Shown piece after piece: positions 1-8,218 of a stretch of 64,000 nucleotides of DNA (position 1 is its first letter; the number at the start of each line of letters is the position of its first letter). The stretch spans positions 157,093 through 221,092 of the forward strand of contig NZ_JANUQM010000017.1 in NCBI RefSeq assembly GCF_030386795.1, written 5' to 3'. The position numbers and the translations under genes are program-made. The notes beneath the pieces are model-generated. The model saw only the letters and a program-made list of their open reading frames with translations, did no database searches and was not told where the DNA came from. Origin of the DNA: Streptomyces sp. S.PNR 29. GTDB taxonomy: Bacteria; Actinomycetota; Actinomycetes; Streptomycetales; Streptomycetaceae.

Positions 1-980
1 GTACGGGGGAGGCGGGCGGCCGTGTAGGCGGGGAGGTCGTCGCAGTGGTGGGCGAGCACGATGGCGTCCTCGATGGCCTGGTTGCCGCCCTGCCCGAGCG
101 TCGGCGGCATGGCGTGCGCGGCGTCGCCGAGGAGGGCGACCCGGCCGCGGTGGTAGGAGGGGAGCGGCTCGGCGAGGTGGTGGACGTCGTGGCGCAGGAC
201 GTCCTCGGGGCGGGCGGCGGCGAGGACGGCGGGGATCGGCGCGTGCCAGTCGCCGAAGCGGCGCAGCAGCTCGGCCTTCTCGTCGTCGCGGGCACGCTGT
301 GCGGCGGGGGCGACGGCGGCGGCGTACGCGTAGACCCGGCCGTCCTTCAGGGGGTGCGTGCCCCAGATGCGGCCCCTCCCCCAGGTCTCGTGCGAGGCGA
401 ACCGCACGCCGGGCACCAGGATCACGACTCGCCAGGTGGTGAAGCCGGAGTGGACGTGACCGGGGTGGTCGGGGAAGAGCACCCGGCGCACGGCGGAGCG
501 GACGCCGTCCGCGGCCACGACGAGGTCGGCCTCCAGCTCGCCGTCGGGTGTGCTCACACGGGCCGGGCGGCCGGTGTCTCCGGGGTCGGTGACGGTCGCG
601 GGGCATGCCGTGCGGACGGCGTCCGAGGGGAGCCGGGCGGCCAGGCCCGCGATGAGGGTGGCGCGGTGCAGCAGGACCAGGGGGCCGCCGAAACGCTCCG
701 CCGCCGCGTCGGCGCTCGCGCGGGCCAGCCACCGCCCGCCCGGGGTGCGCAGCCCGCCGTCGCCCTGCCAGGCGGCCAGGTCGCGGATCTCCTCGCCGAG
801 GCCGACGACGTCCAGGGCGCGCAGGGAGTTGGGGGCGAGGGAGATGCCCGCACCGGCCGGCTCCAGGGACGGCGCCCGTTCCAGCACGGTCACCTCCCAG
901 CCGCGCAGCTGCAGGGCCGTCGCCGCGGTGAGGCCACCGATCCCACCGCCGATCACGACGACCCGCCTCGACTGTGCCAT
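1..980 (-). CDS. FAD-dependent monooxygenase, 3' end cut by window edge
   Basis: About 326 residues are visible; the C-terminus lies outside the window. The ATG at 978-980 is followed within ten codons by the dinucleotide-binding Rossmann motif GGGIGG. A later GDAAHAMPPTLGQGGNQAIED stretch is the second FAD-contact motif of class A flavoprotein hydroxylases (PHBH fold). Such enzymes hydroxylate aromatic or small ring substrates using NAD(P)H and O2; the substrate cannot be told. The gene diverges from a TetR regulator at 1068, with two identical palindromes in between, so induction by its substrate through that repressor is likely (inference). Confidence 0.88.
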   Translation of the reverse strand, partial: MAQSRRVVVIGGGIGGLTAATALQLRGWEVTVLERAPSLEPAGAGISLAPNSLRALDVVGLGEEIRDLAAWQGDGGLRTPGGRWLARASADAAAERFGGPLVLLHRATLIAGLAARLPSDAVRTACPATVTDPGDTGRPARVSTPDGELEADLVVAADGVRSAVRRVLFPDHPGHVHSGFTTWRVVILVPGVRFASHETWGRGRIWGTHPLKDGRVYAYAAAVAPAAQRARDDEKAELLRRFGDWHAPIPAVLAAARPEDVLRHDVHHLAEPLPSYHRGRVALLGDAAHAMPPTLGQGGNQAIEDAIVLAHHCDDLPAYTAARLPR

Positions 981-998
981 GGCTCCTCCTCGATCGGT

Positions 999-1012
999 AC
1001 TACAGATGTAGT
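999..1012. promoter_or_regulatory. operator palindrome 1 (TetR site)
   Basis: The perfect inverted repeat ACTACAGATGTAGT lies 18 bp upstream of the monooxygenase start and is repeated identically at 1033-1046. Centre-to-centre distance is 34 bp. Sites of this size in a divergent TetR/target gap are typical TetR operators. The assignment is inference from symmetry and position. Confidence 0.8.
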
Positions 1013-1032
1013 TCGATGACATCGCCGACCTT

Positions 1033-1046
1033 ACTACAGATGTAGT
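1033..1046. promoter_or_regulatory. operator palindrome 2 (TetR site)
   Basis: Second identical copy of ACTACAGATGTAGT. It sits just before the ribosome binding site of the TetR gene, which predicts autorepression as well as control of the divergent monooxygenase. Confidence 0.8.
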
Positions 1047-1067
1047 GAGAGAGGTAGGTTGACGTCC

Positions 1068-1658
1068 ATGTCCGTACGCACCGCGGGCGCCGCGCGCGCC
1101 GATCTCGTCGCCGACACCGCTCTGGCCCTGCTCGCCGAGCGCGGCATGCGCGGGCTCACCCACCGGGCGGTCGACGAGGCGGCCGGCCTTCCGCAGGGCT
1201 CCACGTCCAACCTCGCGCGCACCCGGCAGGCGCTGCTGGAGCTGGCGGTGCGGCGCCTCGCCGAGCGGGAGGCGCGTGTGCTGGCGCTGCACGAGATGCC
1301 GGACCCACGCGCCGGCCTGGACTCCCTGGTGGACGCGCTGGCCCTGGCGACGCACCGCGCCCTCACCCGGAACCGCGAGCTGACCCTCGCCCGCTATGAA
1401 CTGGCCCTGGAGGCGACACGCCGCCCGGAGCTGCGGTCCTACTTCGACGCGACCGGCGCGCGCTTCCGCGACCAGCTCGGCGCCCTCGTCACCGCGATGG
1501 GCTCGACGGACCCGGCCCGGCATGTGCTGTCGCTGGTGGCCTGGGCGGACGGGCTGATGTTCTCCTGCGTGGCCGGGTCGTTCAGCGCTCAGGTGCCACG
1601 CCTGGAGGAGGTACGGGCGGGGCTGCGCGAGCTGCTGAGCGGCATGCTTCTCGACTGA
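1068..1658 (+). CDS. TetR family transcriptional regulator
   Basis: 196 residues. The N-terminal helix-turn-helix spans roughly residues 10-50 (ALLAERGMRGLTHRAVDEAA then GLPQGSTSN), followed by an all-helical ligand domain. ATG at 1068 is preferred over the TTG at 1059 because the purine-rich GAGAGAGGTAGG ends 10 nt upstream of the ATG. It is divergent from the flavin monooxygenase and flanked by two copies of a 14-bp palindrome, so it most likely represses both genes. The ligand is unknown. Confidence 0.9.
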   Translation: MSVRTAGAARADLVADTALALLAERGMRGLTHRAVDEAAGLPQGSTSNLARTRQALLELAVRRLAEREARVLALHEMPDPRAGLDSLVDALALATHRALTRNRELTLARYELALEATRRPELRSYFDATGARFRDQLGALVTAMGSTDPARHVLSLVAWADGLMFSCVAGSFSAQVPRLEEVRAGLRELLSGMLLD

Positions 1659-1701
1659 AAACTCATGGTGTGGGTCGGGCGAGGTGGGTGACGATACGGA
1701 G

Positions 1702-2214
1702 ATGACCACCGAACGACATGAACCCGCCAACACCGCCGACGAACGCACCATGCTGGAGGGCTGGCTGGCCTATCACCGGCAGACCCTCGCGTGGAAGTGC
1801 GAGGGCCTGAGCGACGCGCAGCTCAGGACCGCCTCGGTGGAGCCGTCCGAACTGTCTCTCATGGGTCTGGTGCGGCACATGGCGGAGGTGGAGCGGGGCT
1901 GGTTCCGCAAGGTACTCGCGGACGACGACGCCGGCCCGATCTACTACAGCGAGGCCGACCCGGACGGCGAGTTCCACCTCACCGAGGCGGACACCTGGCA
2001 GGAGGCGTACGCCACCTGGCAGGCCGAGATCGAGATCGCCCGGCGCAACGCGGCCCGCTTCGGTCTGGACGACATCTCCGAGGGCAGGCACCGCCGCACC
2101 GGCGAGCGGTACAACCTGCGCTGGATCTACACGCACATGATCGAGGAGTACGCGCGGCACAACGGCCACGCCGACCTGATCCGCGAGCGCCTCGACGGCG
2201 CCACCGGCGACTGA
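1702..2214 (+). CDS. DinB-like DUF664 family protein
   Basis: 170 residues. The pattern LMGLVRHMAEVERGWF in the first half and HMIEEYARHNGHADLIRE near the C-terminus supplies the three histidines expected of a DinB/DUF664 four-helix bundle that binds one divalent metal. Family members include mycothiol- or bacillithiol-dependent S-transferases; the substrate here is unknown. ATG at 1702 fits the usual MTTE start of Streptomyces homologues; GTG at 1684 is an alternative. There is no clear Shine-Dalgarno sequence, so a leaderless message is possible. Confidence 0.85.
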   Translation: MTTERHEPANTADERTMLEGWLAYHRQTLAWKCEGLSDAQLRTASVEPSELSLMGLVRHMAEVERGWFRKVLADDDAGPIYYSEADPDGEFHLTEADTWQEAYATWQAEIEIARRNAARFGLDDISEGRHRRTGERYNLRWIYTHMIEEYARHNGHADLIRERLDGATGD

Positions 2215-2318
2215 CGTCACCCTCGGTATGCGAGAAACCCCCGTGCGGGGACGGAGATCACCCGTACGGGGCATCCTGCGGTGCTCCGCTGTACCCGAAA
2301 CGCGCCGGAGTCAGCAGA

Positions 2319-2861
2319 GTGGCGCGGGTGCATCGAACGACGACCACCGCAACGCTCCTGGTGACCGTGGCTGTCTCGGCCCTCTCCGGCTGTATGACCG
2401 TCCGGCACCCGCCCGTGCCCGGCCCGCCGACGGCGTTACGTCCACCGGCGGCCCCGTCCGCGCCGGTGGTGCGGCGTCCGGACGTCCGGTCAGGGCCGCA
2501 AGTCGTGCAGGCCCCGGCCCGCGAGGCCCTGGAACTCATCGTCTCCTCCCGGCGCCCGGAACGGACCCCGCCCACGGCCGCACCGGAGGGTACGGCCCCC
2601 GCCGGGGCCCCGGCGCCCTCGCCGAAGCGGAAACCGCCCGCCGCTCGCCCGAAACCGCACCCCCGGCCGGACCGACCCCGCCCCCGCGAACTCGTACCCC
2701 CTCACCCGCAATGGCCGCACGCCGAGATGCCCGACACCGCCGAGTCGGTCCGCAAGAACGTCCGCAGGAACACCGACGTGTGCGCGCTCGGCAGAAAGTA
2801 CGGCGGCTGGCGGGCGGACAGCCCGGAGGCGACGATCTGCCGGCAGACGTACGGCCGCTGA
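2319..2861 (+). CDS. proline-rich lipoprotein of unknown function
   Basis: 180 residues from GTG 2319, with CGGAG 8 nt upstream. A short basic start (VARVHR), a hydrophobic run and the lipobox LSGC (Cys 25) predict a lipid-anchored extracellular protein. The middle is a low-complexity Pro/Ala/Arg linker. The last 40 residues (from DTAESVRKNV to CRQTYGR) look folded and hold two cysteines that could pair. A GTG at 2328 is an alternative start. No domain is recognised. Confidence 0.72.
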   Translation: MARVHRTTTTATLLVTVAVSALSGCMTVRHPPVPGPPTALRPPAAPSAPVVRRPDVRSGPQVVQAPAREALELIVSSRRPERTPPTAAPEGTAPAGAPAPSPKRKPPAARPKPHPRPDRPRPRELVPPHPQWPHAEMPDTAESVRKNVRRNTDVCALGRKYGGWRADSPEATICRQTYGR

Positions 2862-2876
2862 GCGACCGCCGCTGAG

Positions 2877-3386
2877 CTACGGCCGCTGCCGCGGCGGCGC
2901 CCAGCCGGACCCCCCGTCGCCCAACCGCGTCTCCAGCCGGCTGATCGCCGCCCACACCCCGTCCCCGTAGCTGTCGTCCCCCAGGGCGTCCGCCGCTCCG
3001 CGAGCCCGGCGCAGATGGGTGCGGGCCGCCTCGGGGTGACCGAGCTTGACGTAGTCGGCGGCGAGGTTCAGGTGCAGCGAGGGATAGAGGGCGCGCACGG
3101 CGAGCGCGCCCTCGTGCTCGGCCAGGGGGTCACCGGTGAGTTCCTCGGCGGCCGTCAGTGCCCGCAGGTCCCAGGCCAGCTCGTCCGCAGGGTCGTCCTG
3201 CGTGTCGGCCAGATAGTGGGCCAGCGTGCAACGGTGCAGCGGGTCGCCGTGCTCGCCCAGCTCCGCCCACAGGCCGAGGAAGCGGTGCCGGGCCTCCTCG
3301 CGGTCCCCGGCGTGGTGCAGCATGACGACCTGCCCGATCCGCGTCAGCACGGCATCCGGTGCCGCCTGCTCCGGTCCCTTGGCCAC
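2877..3386 (-). CDS. tetratricopeptide-like protein
   Basis: 169 residues from a GTG with GGAGG 5 nt upstream. The sequence is a series of amphipathic helices with TPR-like spacing, such as VLTRIGQVVMLHHAGDREEA and LHLNLAADYVKLGHPEAARTH. TPR proteins act as interaction scaffolds; the partner is unknown. It reads in the same direction as ung, 119 bp downstream of that gene, so co-transcription is possible but not shown. Confidence 0.75.
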   Translation of the reverse strand: MAKGPEQAAPDAVLTRIGQVVMLHHAGDREEARHRFLGLWAELGEHGDPLHRCTLAHYLADTQDDPADELAWDLRALTAAEELTGDPLAEHEGALAVRALYPSLHLNLAADYVKLGHPEAARTHLRRARGAADALGDDSYGDGVWAAISRLETRLGDGGSGWAPPRQRP

Positions 3387-3504
3387 CGTGTCCTCCGCGC
3401 ACTCGCCGGTCGTCCCGGACGACGCTAGCGGCAGCCATCGGCAATCCCGGTCAGGCGCCTCCGTACGACACGGGACCGGCCCGGTGGACCTGCCCCCGCG
3501 CCGC

Positions 3505-4188
3505 TCAGCCCAGGTTCGGCACGGCCCAGTCGATCGGCTCGTGGCCCTGCCGGGCGATCGCCTCGTTGATCTGTGTGAACGGGCGGGAACCGAAGAACTT
3601 CTTCGCCGACAGGGGCGAGGGGTGCGCGCCCTTGACCACCGCGTGCCGGGTCTCGTCGATCAGCGGCAGCTTCTTCTGCGCGTAGTTGCCCCACAGCACG
3701 AACACCGCCGGGTCGGGGCGGTCGGCCACCGCGCGGATCACGGCGTCGGTGAACTTCTCCCAGCCCCGGCCCTTGTGCGAGTTGGCCTCGCCGCCCCGGA
3801 CCGTGAGCACCGCGTTGAGCAGCAGGACGCCCTGCCGGGCCCACGGCATCAGATAGCCGTTGTCCGGGATCGGCGTGCCCAGCTCCTCGTGCATCTCCTT
3901 GTAGATGTTCCGCAGGGACGGCGGGACCTTCACTCCCGGACGGACCGAGAAGCACAGACCGTGGCCCTGGCCCTCGCCGTGGTACGGGTCCTGGCCGAGG
4001 ATGAGCACCTTCACCTGGTCGTACGGCGTGGCGTCGAGCGCGGCGAAGACCTCCTCGCGCGGCGGATAGACGGGACCCTTCGCCCGCTCCTCCTCGACGA
4101 ACTCCGTCAGCTCCTTGAAGTAGGGCTGCTGCAGTTCGTCACCCAGCACGGCACGCCAGGACTCGGGCAGCATGGCGATGTCGGTCAC
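3505..4188 (-). CDS. ung: uracil-DNA glycosylase
   Basis: 227 residues, the normal length for family 1 enzymes. The water-activating loop GQDPYHG (residues 65-71, catalytic Asp67) and the minor-groove loop HPSPLS (189-194, catalytic His189) are intact, as is the uracil-recognition region LLLNAVLTVRGGEANSHKG. It removes uracil from DNA to start base excision repair in the cytoplasm. The GTG start has AAGGAAG a suitable distance upstream. Many Streptomyces carry two ung paralogues; which one this is cannot be told here. Confidence 0.96.
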   Translation of the reverse strand: MTDIAMLPESWRAVLGDELQQPYFKELTEFVEEERAKGPVYPPREEVFAALDATPYDQVKVLILGQDPYHGEGQGHGLCFSVRPGVKVPPSLRNIYKEMHEELGTPIPDNGYLMPWARQGVLLLNAVLTVRGGEANSHKGRGWEKFTDAVIRAVADRPDPAVFVLWGNYAQKKLPLIDETRHAVVKGAHPSPLSAKKFFGSRPFTQINEAIARQGHEPIDWAVPNLG

Positions 4189-4293
4189 GTCAACTTCCTT
4201 ACGCTGTGCGGTCGCTTCAGGCCACAGAACCTACAGGCGACCACTGACAACGGACCCCACGGGCCGGAAGCCGACGCCGTCGACCCGTCCTGG

Positions 4294-5880
4294 CTACCAG
4301 CTGGTCTTCCTGTGCAGCTCCCACATCATCATGATCGTCGCCGGGTCCAGCGCCCGCTCCACGCCCGAGATGTCCTCGCTGGCGGCCGCGTACTGCTTGC
4401 CCTGCCACAGCGGCAGCAGCCGCGCGTCCTCCACGAGGATCTGCTGGGCCTCCTCGAACTCCTTCACCACGTTCCCGCGGTCGCTCTCGGCGCGCGACCG
4501 GGGCAGCAGGTCGTCGGTGATCCTGGGTTCCGGATACGGCGTACCGAGCGCGTTCTGCTCGCCGACGAAGGGCGCGATGAAGTTCTCGGCATCCGGGAAG
4601 TCGGGGAACCAGCCGCGCCCGAACACCGGGTATTCGCCCTTCTGGTAGCCCTCGACGTAGGTCTTCCAGGGGCGGCTCTTGAGAGTGACCTTGAACAGGC
4701 CGGAGTCCTCCAGCTGACGCTTGAGCTCGGCGAACTCCAGGGCGGTCTCGGAGCCGTAGCGGTCGGTCGTGTACCACAGGGTGAGCGGGACGGGCCCGCT
4801 GATGCCCGCCTCGGAGAGGATCTTGCGGGCCTTGGGGACGCTGGGGTCGCCGTAGTCGTCGAAGAAGCCCGTGGTGTGGCCGGTGAGGCCCTTGGGGACC
4901 ATGGAGTACAGCGGGTCGACGGTGTCCTTGTAGATCTTGTGGGCGATCGCCGACCGGTCGACGACCTGCGCGACGGCCCGGCGCACGGCCTTCTTCTGCG
5001 CCCACGGGTCCTTCGGGTTGAACACCAGGTAGTTGATGTCGGTGCCGGAGCCCTCGATCAGCTGGATGTCCTGCTCCTTGGCCGTCCTGCCCTGGAGGTC
5101 GATGATGTCGCCGGCGGCGAGACCGCGGTAGGTCACCTGGATCTGCTTGTCCCGCAGCGCCTTGACCATGGTGCCCGAGTCCTGGAAGTAGCGGATGGTC
5201 ACCGCGTCGTTCTCGCGCTTCGCGAAGCCCTTGTAGCGGTCGTTGCCGACCAGCTCGGCCTGCTTGCCCTCCTGGTACGACTTGAGGGTGTAGGGCCCGG
5301 AGCCGACGATGCCGCTGCTCTTGCGCAGGGAGTTCGCCGGGTAGCTGTCGGGGTCCACGATCGACATCGCGGGCGTGGCGAGCACGAACGGGAACGTGGC
5401 GTCGGGCTTGTTCAGGTGGAAGACCACCTCGTGCTCGCTGGGCGCCTGGACGCGGTCGAGGCTGCCCAGCAGGCCGGCGGGACCACCGTTGATGTTGATG
5501 TCCCTGATGCGGTCGATCGAGTACTTCACGGCCCGGGCGTCGAGGGTGTTCCCGTTGGAGAATCTCAGGCCGTCGCGCAGCTCGCAGCGGTACACCTGGT
5601 TCGACTTGTCGGTGAAGGCGCAGCTCTCGGCGGCGTCCGGCTGCGGCGTGGTCGCCCCGTTCGGATAGCTGAGCAAGGTCTGGTAGACGTTGCGGAACAG
5701 CTCCCAGGAGCTGTCCCAGGAGGCGGCAGGGTCCAGCGTGCTGGGGGCACTGGTCGTGCCCACGACGATCGGTCCCTCGTCCTGGGAGGCGTCCGACGAC
5801 AGGACGCCGCACCCGGTGACCAGGGACGATATGGACGCGATGGCCGCCACGTTCCGCAGGCATCGGTTCCGGTTGAACAC
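4294..5880 (-). CDS. peptide/oligosaccharide ABC transporter substrate-binding lipoprotein (SBP family 5)
   Basis: 528 residues from GTG 5880, which has GAGGAG 7 nt upstream; GTG 5886 is too close to that site. The signal peptide ends in the lipobox VTGC, so the mature protein is membrane-anchored outside the cell. Family-5 features include ATPAMSIVDPDSY, SGIVGSGPYTLKSYQEGKQ and NYLVFNPKDPWAQKKAVRRA. No permease or ATPase gene is adjacent, so it is an orphan receptor that must share a transporter or act in sensing. Ligands of this family are usually peptides. Confidence 0.92.
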   Translation of the reverse strand: MFNRNRCLRNVAAIASISSLVTGCGVLSSDASQDEGPIVVGTTSAPSTLDPAASWDSSWELFRNVYQTLLSYPNGATTPQPDAAESCAFTDKSNQVYRCELRDGLRFSNGNTLDARAVKYSIDRIRDININGGPAGLLGSLDRVQAPSEHEVVFHLNKPDATFPFVLATPAMSIVDPDSYPANSLRKSSGIVGSGPYTLKSYQEGKQAELVGNDRYKGFAKRENDAVTIRYFQDSGTMVKALRDKQIQVTYRGLAAGDIIDLQGRTAKEQDIQLIEGSGTDINYLVFNPKDPWAQKKAVRRAVAQVVDRSAIAHKIYKDTVDPLYSMVPKGLTGHTTGFFDDYGDPSVPKARKILSEAGISGPVPLTLWYTTDRYGSETALEFAELKRQLEDSGLFKVTLKSRPWKTYVEGYQKGEYPVFGRGWFPDFPDAENFIAPFVGEQNALGTPYPEPRITDDLLPRSRAESDRGNVVKEFEEAQQILVEDARLLPLWQGKQYAAASEDISGVERALDPATIMMMWELHRKTSW

Positions 5881-6093
5881 GCGCACGCTCCTCGATCTGC
5901 CGTACCAAGGGTCGGCAGACCATACCGCAGCGTTCCGCCCGCCGGACCTCCCAGGGAGCACGCCTCTTGATCGACTCGGCTGTGACGACGTTGTCATCGG
6001 CCTGTGCACGTCTCGCGGAGGCGGCAACGAGCCGATTCGTCAGGCCGGCACGGGCGCGTTTCCGTCGGCGCCCGTGCCTCCTGGTCGTGCGGA

Positions 6094-6852
6094 TCAGCCC
6101 ACGCCGGCGTTCAGGAAGATGCCGCCGTCGACGACCAGTGTCTGGCCGGTGATCCAGTCGGACTGCTCCGAGGTGAGGAACGCGGCGGCGCCGCCGATGT
6201 CGGAGGGCACGCCGAGCCGGCCCAGCGGGTAGGCCGCGGCGGCCTCCGCCTCCCGGCCCTCGTACAGGGCCTGCGCGAACTTGGTCTTCACGACGGCCGG
6301 GGCGATCGCGTTGACCCGCACCTTGGGCGCGTACTCGTGCGCGAGCTGCAGGGTCAGGTTGATCATCGCGGCCTTGCTGACCCCGTACGCGCCGATGAAC
6401 GGCGAGGCCGAGACGCCCGCGACGGAGGCGATGTTGACGATCGCGCCGCCGCTGTCCTTCTGCCAGGCGTGCCAGGTCCGCTGGGCGAAGCCGAGCGCGG
6501 AGATCACGTTGGTCTCGAAGACCTTGCGCGCCACGTTCAGGTCGAGGTCCGCGATCGGCCCGAACACCGGGTTGGTACCGGCGTTGTTGACCAGGAAGTC
6601 GACGCGGCCGAAGGCCTCCATCGTGCGCTCGACGGCGGCGGCCTGGTGGGCCTCGTCGTGGGCCTTGCCCGCGACGCCGATGACCCGGTCGGCGCCGAGC
6701 TTCTCGACGGCCTCCTTCAGGGCCTCCTCGTTGCGGCCGGTGATGCACACCCGGTCCCCGCGCGCCACCAGCGCCTCGGCGACGCCGTAACCGATGCCGC
6801 GGCTGGCGCCCGTGACGAGGGCGACCTTGCCGGAGAGTTCCACTGCGGTCAT
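6094..6852 (-). CDS. short-chain dehydrogenase/reductase (SDR)
   Basis: 252 residues. The NAD(P)-binding motif TGASRGIG, the structural motif NNAGTNP, the catalytic serine in NIASVAG and the YGVSK tyrosine-lysine pair are all present, so it should be an active classical SDR. The start lies 12 bp downstream of the stop of the fabG-like gene at 6865 on the same strand, which makes a two-gene operon. The substrate is not predictable; the pairing suggests a hydroxyacyl or alcohol/ketone pathway (inference). Confidence 0.92.
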   Translation of the reverse strand: MTAVELSGKVALVTGASRGIGYGVAEALVARGDRVCITGRNEEALKEAVEKLGADRVIGVAGKAHDEAHQAAAVERTMEAFGRVDFLVNNAGTNPVFGPIADLDLNVARKVFETNVISALGFAQRTWHAWQKDSGGAIVNIASVAGVSASPFIGAYGVSKAAMINLTLQLAHEYAPKVRVNAIAPAVVKTKFAQALYEGREAEAAAAYPLGRLGVPSDIGGAAAFLTSEQSDWITGQTLVVDGGIFLNAGVG

Positions 6853-6864
6853 GGTGCCGTCCCC

Positions 6865-7626
6865 CTAGTCGAGCGGTCCGCCGGCGACGTACAGCACCTG
6901 GCCGGAGACGAACCCGGCCGCCTCGCCCGTGAAGAAGGCGATGGCGTTGGCGATGTCCTCCGGCTCGCCGACGCGCTGTACCGGGATCTGGGTCGCGGCG
7001 GCGGCCTTGAAGTCCTCGAATCCCATGCCGACACGGTCGGCGGTGGCCTTGGTCATCTCGGTGGCGATGAAGCCGGGCGCGACGGCGTTGGCGGTGATGC
7101 CGAACTTGCCGAGCTCCTTGGCGAGGGTCTTGGTGAAGCCCTGCAGACCGGCCTTGGCGGCCGAGTAGTTGACCTGGCCGCGGTTGCCGAGCGCGGAGGA
7201 CGACGACAGGTTGACGATGCGGCCGAAGCCGGCGTTCACCATGTGCTTCTGGCAGGCCTTCGACATCAGGAAGGCGCCGCGCAGATGCACGTTCATGACG
7301 GTGTCCCAGTCGGAGACGCTCATCTTGAACAGCAGGTTGTCGCGCAGCACGCCCGCGTTGTTGACGAGGATCGTCGGCGCGCCGAGCTCCTCGGCGATGC
7401 GCGCGACGGCCGCCTCGACCTGCGCCTCGTCCGAGACGTCGCAGCCGACCGCGATCGCCTTGCCGCCCGCCGCGGTGATCTTCTCCACGGTGTCCTTGCA
7501 GGCCGCCTCGTCGAGGTCGATCACGGCGACCGCGCGGCCCTCGGCGGCCAGGCGTACGGCGGTGGCGGCGCCGATGCCGCGCGCTGCGCCGGTGACTACG
7601 GCGACCCGCTGCTCAGTGGTGGACAT
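6865..7626 (-). CDS. 3-oxoacyl-ACP reductase-like SDR (FabG family)
   Basis: 253 residues. The motifs TGAARGIGAA, NNAGVLRDNLLFKM, NLSSSSALGNRGQ and YSAAKAG give a full SDR active site, and NNAGVLRDNLL is typical of FabG-like proteins. ATG at 7626 is chosen because GAGGAG lies 8 nt upstream; longer readings lack a binding site. It is the first gene of a two-gene operon with the SDR at 6094. It is unlikely to be the housekeeping FabG of the fatty-acid cluster because no acyl-carrier or ketosynthase gene is near. Confidence 0.92.
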   Translation of the reverse strand: MSTTEQRVAVVTGAARGIGAATAVRLAAEGRAVAVIDLDEAACKDTVEKITAAGGKAIAVGCDVSDEAQVEAAVARIAEELGAPTILVNNAGVLRDNLLFKMSVSDWDTVMNVHLRGAFLMSKACQKHMVNAGFGRIVNLSSSSALGNRGQVNYSAAKAGLQGFTKTLAKELGKFGITANAVAPGFIATEMTKATADRVGMGFEDFKAAAATQIPVQRVGEPEDIANAIAFFTGEAAGFVSGQVLYVAGGPLD

Positions 7627-7801
7627 TGCTGCTTCTCCTCGCGCTCGGGATGCGGCTCGTGCGGGGCGGCGCCCTGCGGTGAGCGACCGCTTAGTACCTT
7701 CAGCAGACGTGACGCTAGAAGCCCTGGCACCCCGTGTCAACGGCCCACCCGGCGCGTGTGATCCATTACCCGGTCCGTGACCCCATCCGTGACCGGACGG
7801 G

Positions 7802-8218
7802 TCACTTCACCAGCAGCTCCAGCAGCCGCTCCGCCTCGGCCGCCGGATCGGTGGTGAGTCCGGTGTGCACGGGCCCCGGCTGGACCACCGTGGAGCGGGG
7901 TGCGACGAGCCAGCGGAAACGCCGCCCGGCGTCGTCGTGGGCGGCCTGCCCCGCCGCCGCACCGCCGGTGCACACACCCTCGACGCCACGCAGCGCGGCC
8001 CGTACGCCGGCCACGTCCGCGTTCGGGTCGAGGGCCAGCAGCCTGGTCTCGTCGAGGTGGGTGCGCGCGGCGACGAACGCCTTGGCACGGCAGTACACGA
8101 GCACGCCGGCGTTGACGCACTCGCCGCGCTCCACGCGGGGGACGACGCGCAGCAGGGCGTACTCGAAGACGTCCCGGCCGCCGCCCTGCCCCGCCTTGAT
8201 GATGTGGCGCTCGCTCAC
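7802..8218 (-). CDS. DUF3037 domain protein
   Basis: 138 residues. The region FEYALLRVVPRVERGECVNA, followed by GVLVYCRAKAF, is the signature of DUF3037. The GTG start overlaps the TGA of the HipA-like gene by four bases (GTGA), so the two are translationally coupled. DUF3037 genes are commonly found next to HipA-like genes. Function is unknown; a structural or regulatory partner of the kinase-like protein is the natural guess. Confidence 0.88.
   Translation of the reverse strand: MSERHIIKAGQGGGRDVFEYALLRVVPRVERGECVNAGVLVYCRAKAFVAARTHLDETRLLALDPNADVAGVRAALRGVEGVCTGGAAAGQAAHDDAGRRFRWLVAPRSTVVQPGPVHTGLTTDPAAEAERLLELLVK

Noticed and set aside
3226..5970. Long plus-strand open frame of about 900 codons over ung and the peptide-binding gene
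   Set aside because: It is a high-GC shadow. The opposite strand encodes two proteins with clear motifs and binding sites, while this frame has no recognisable domain.
4217..6748. Minus-strand open frame of over 800 codons
   Set aside because: Arg/Gly/Pro-rich translation with no motifs. It overlaps the SDR and peptide-binding genes in another frame.
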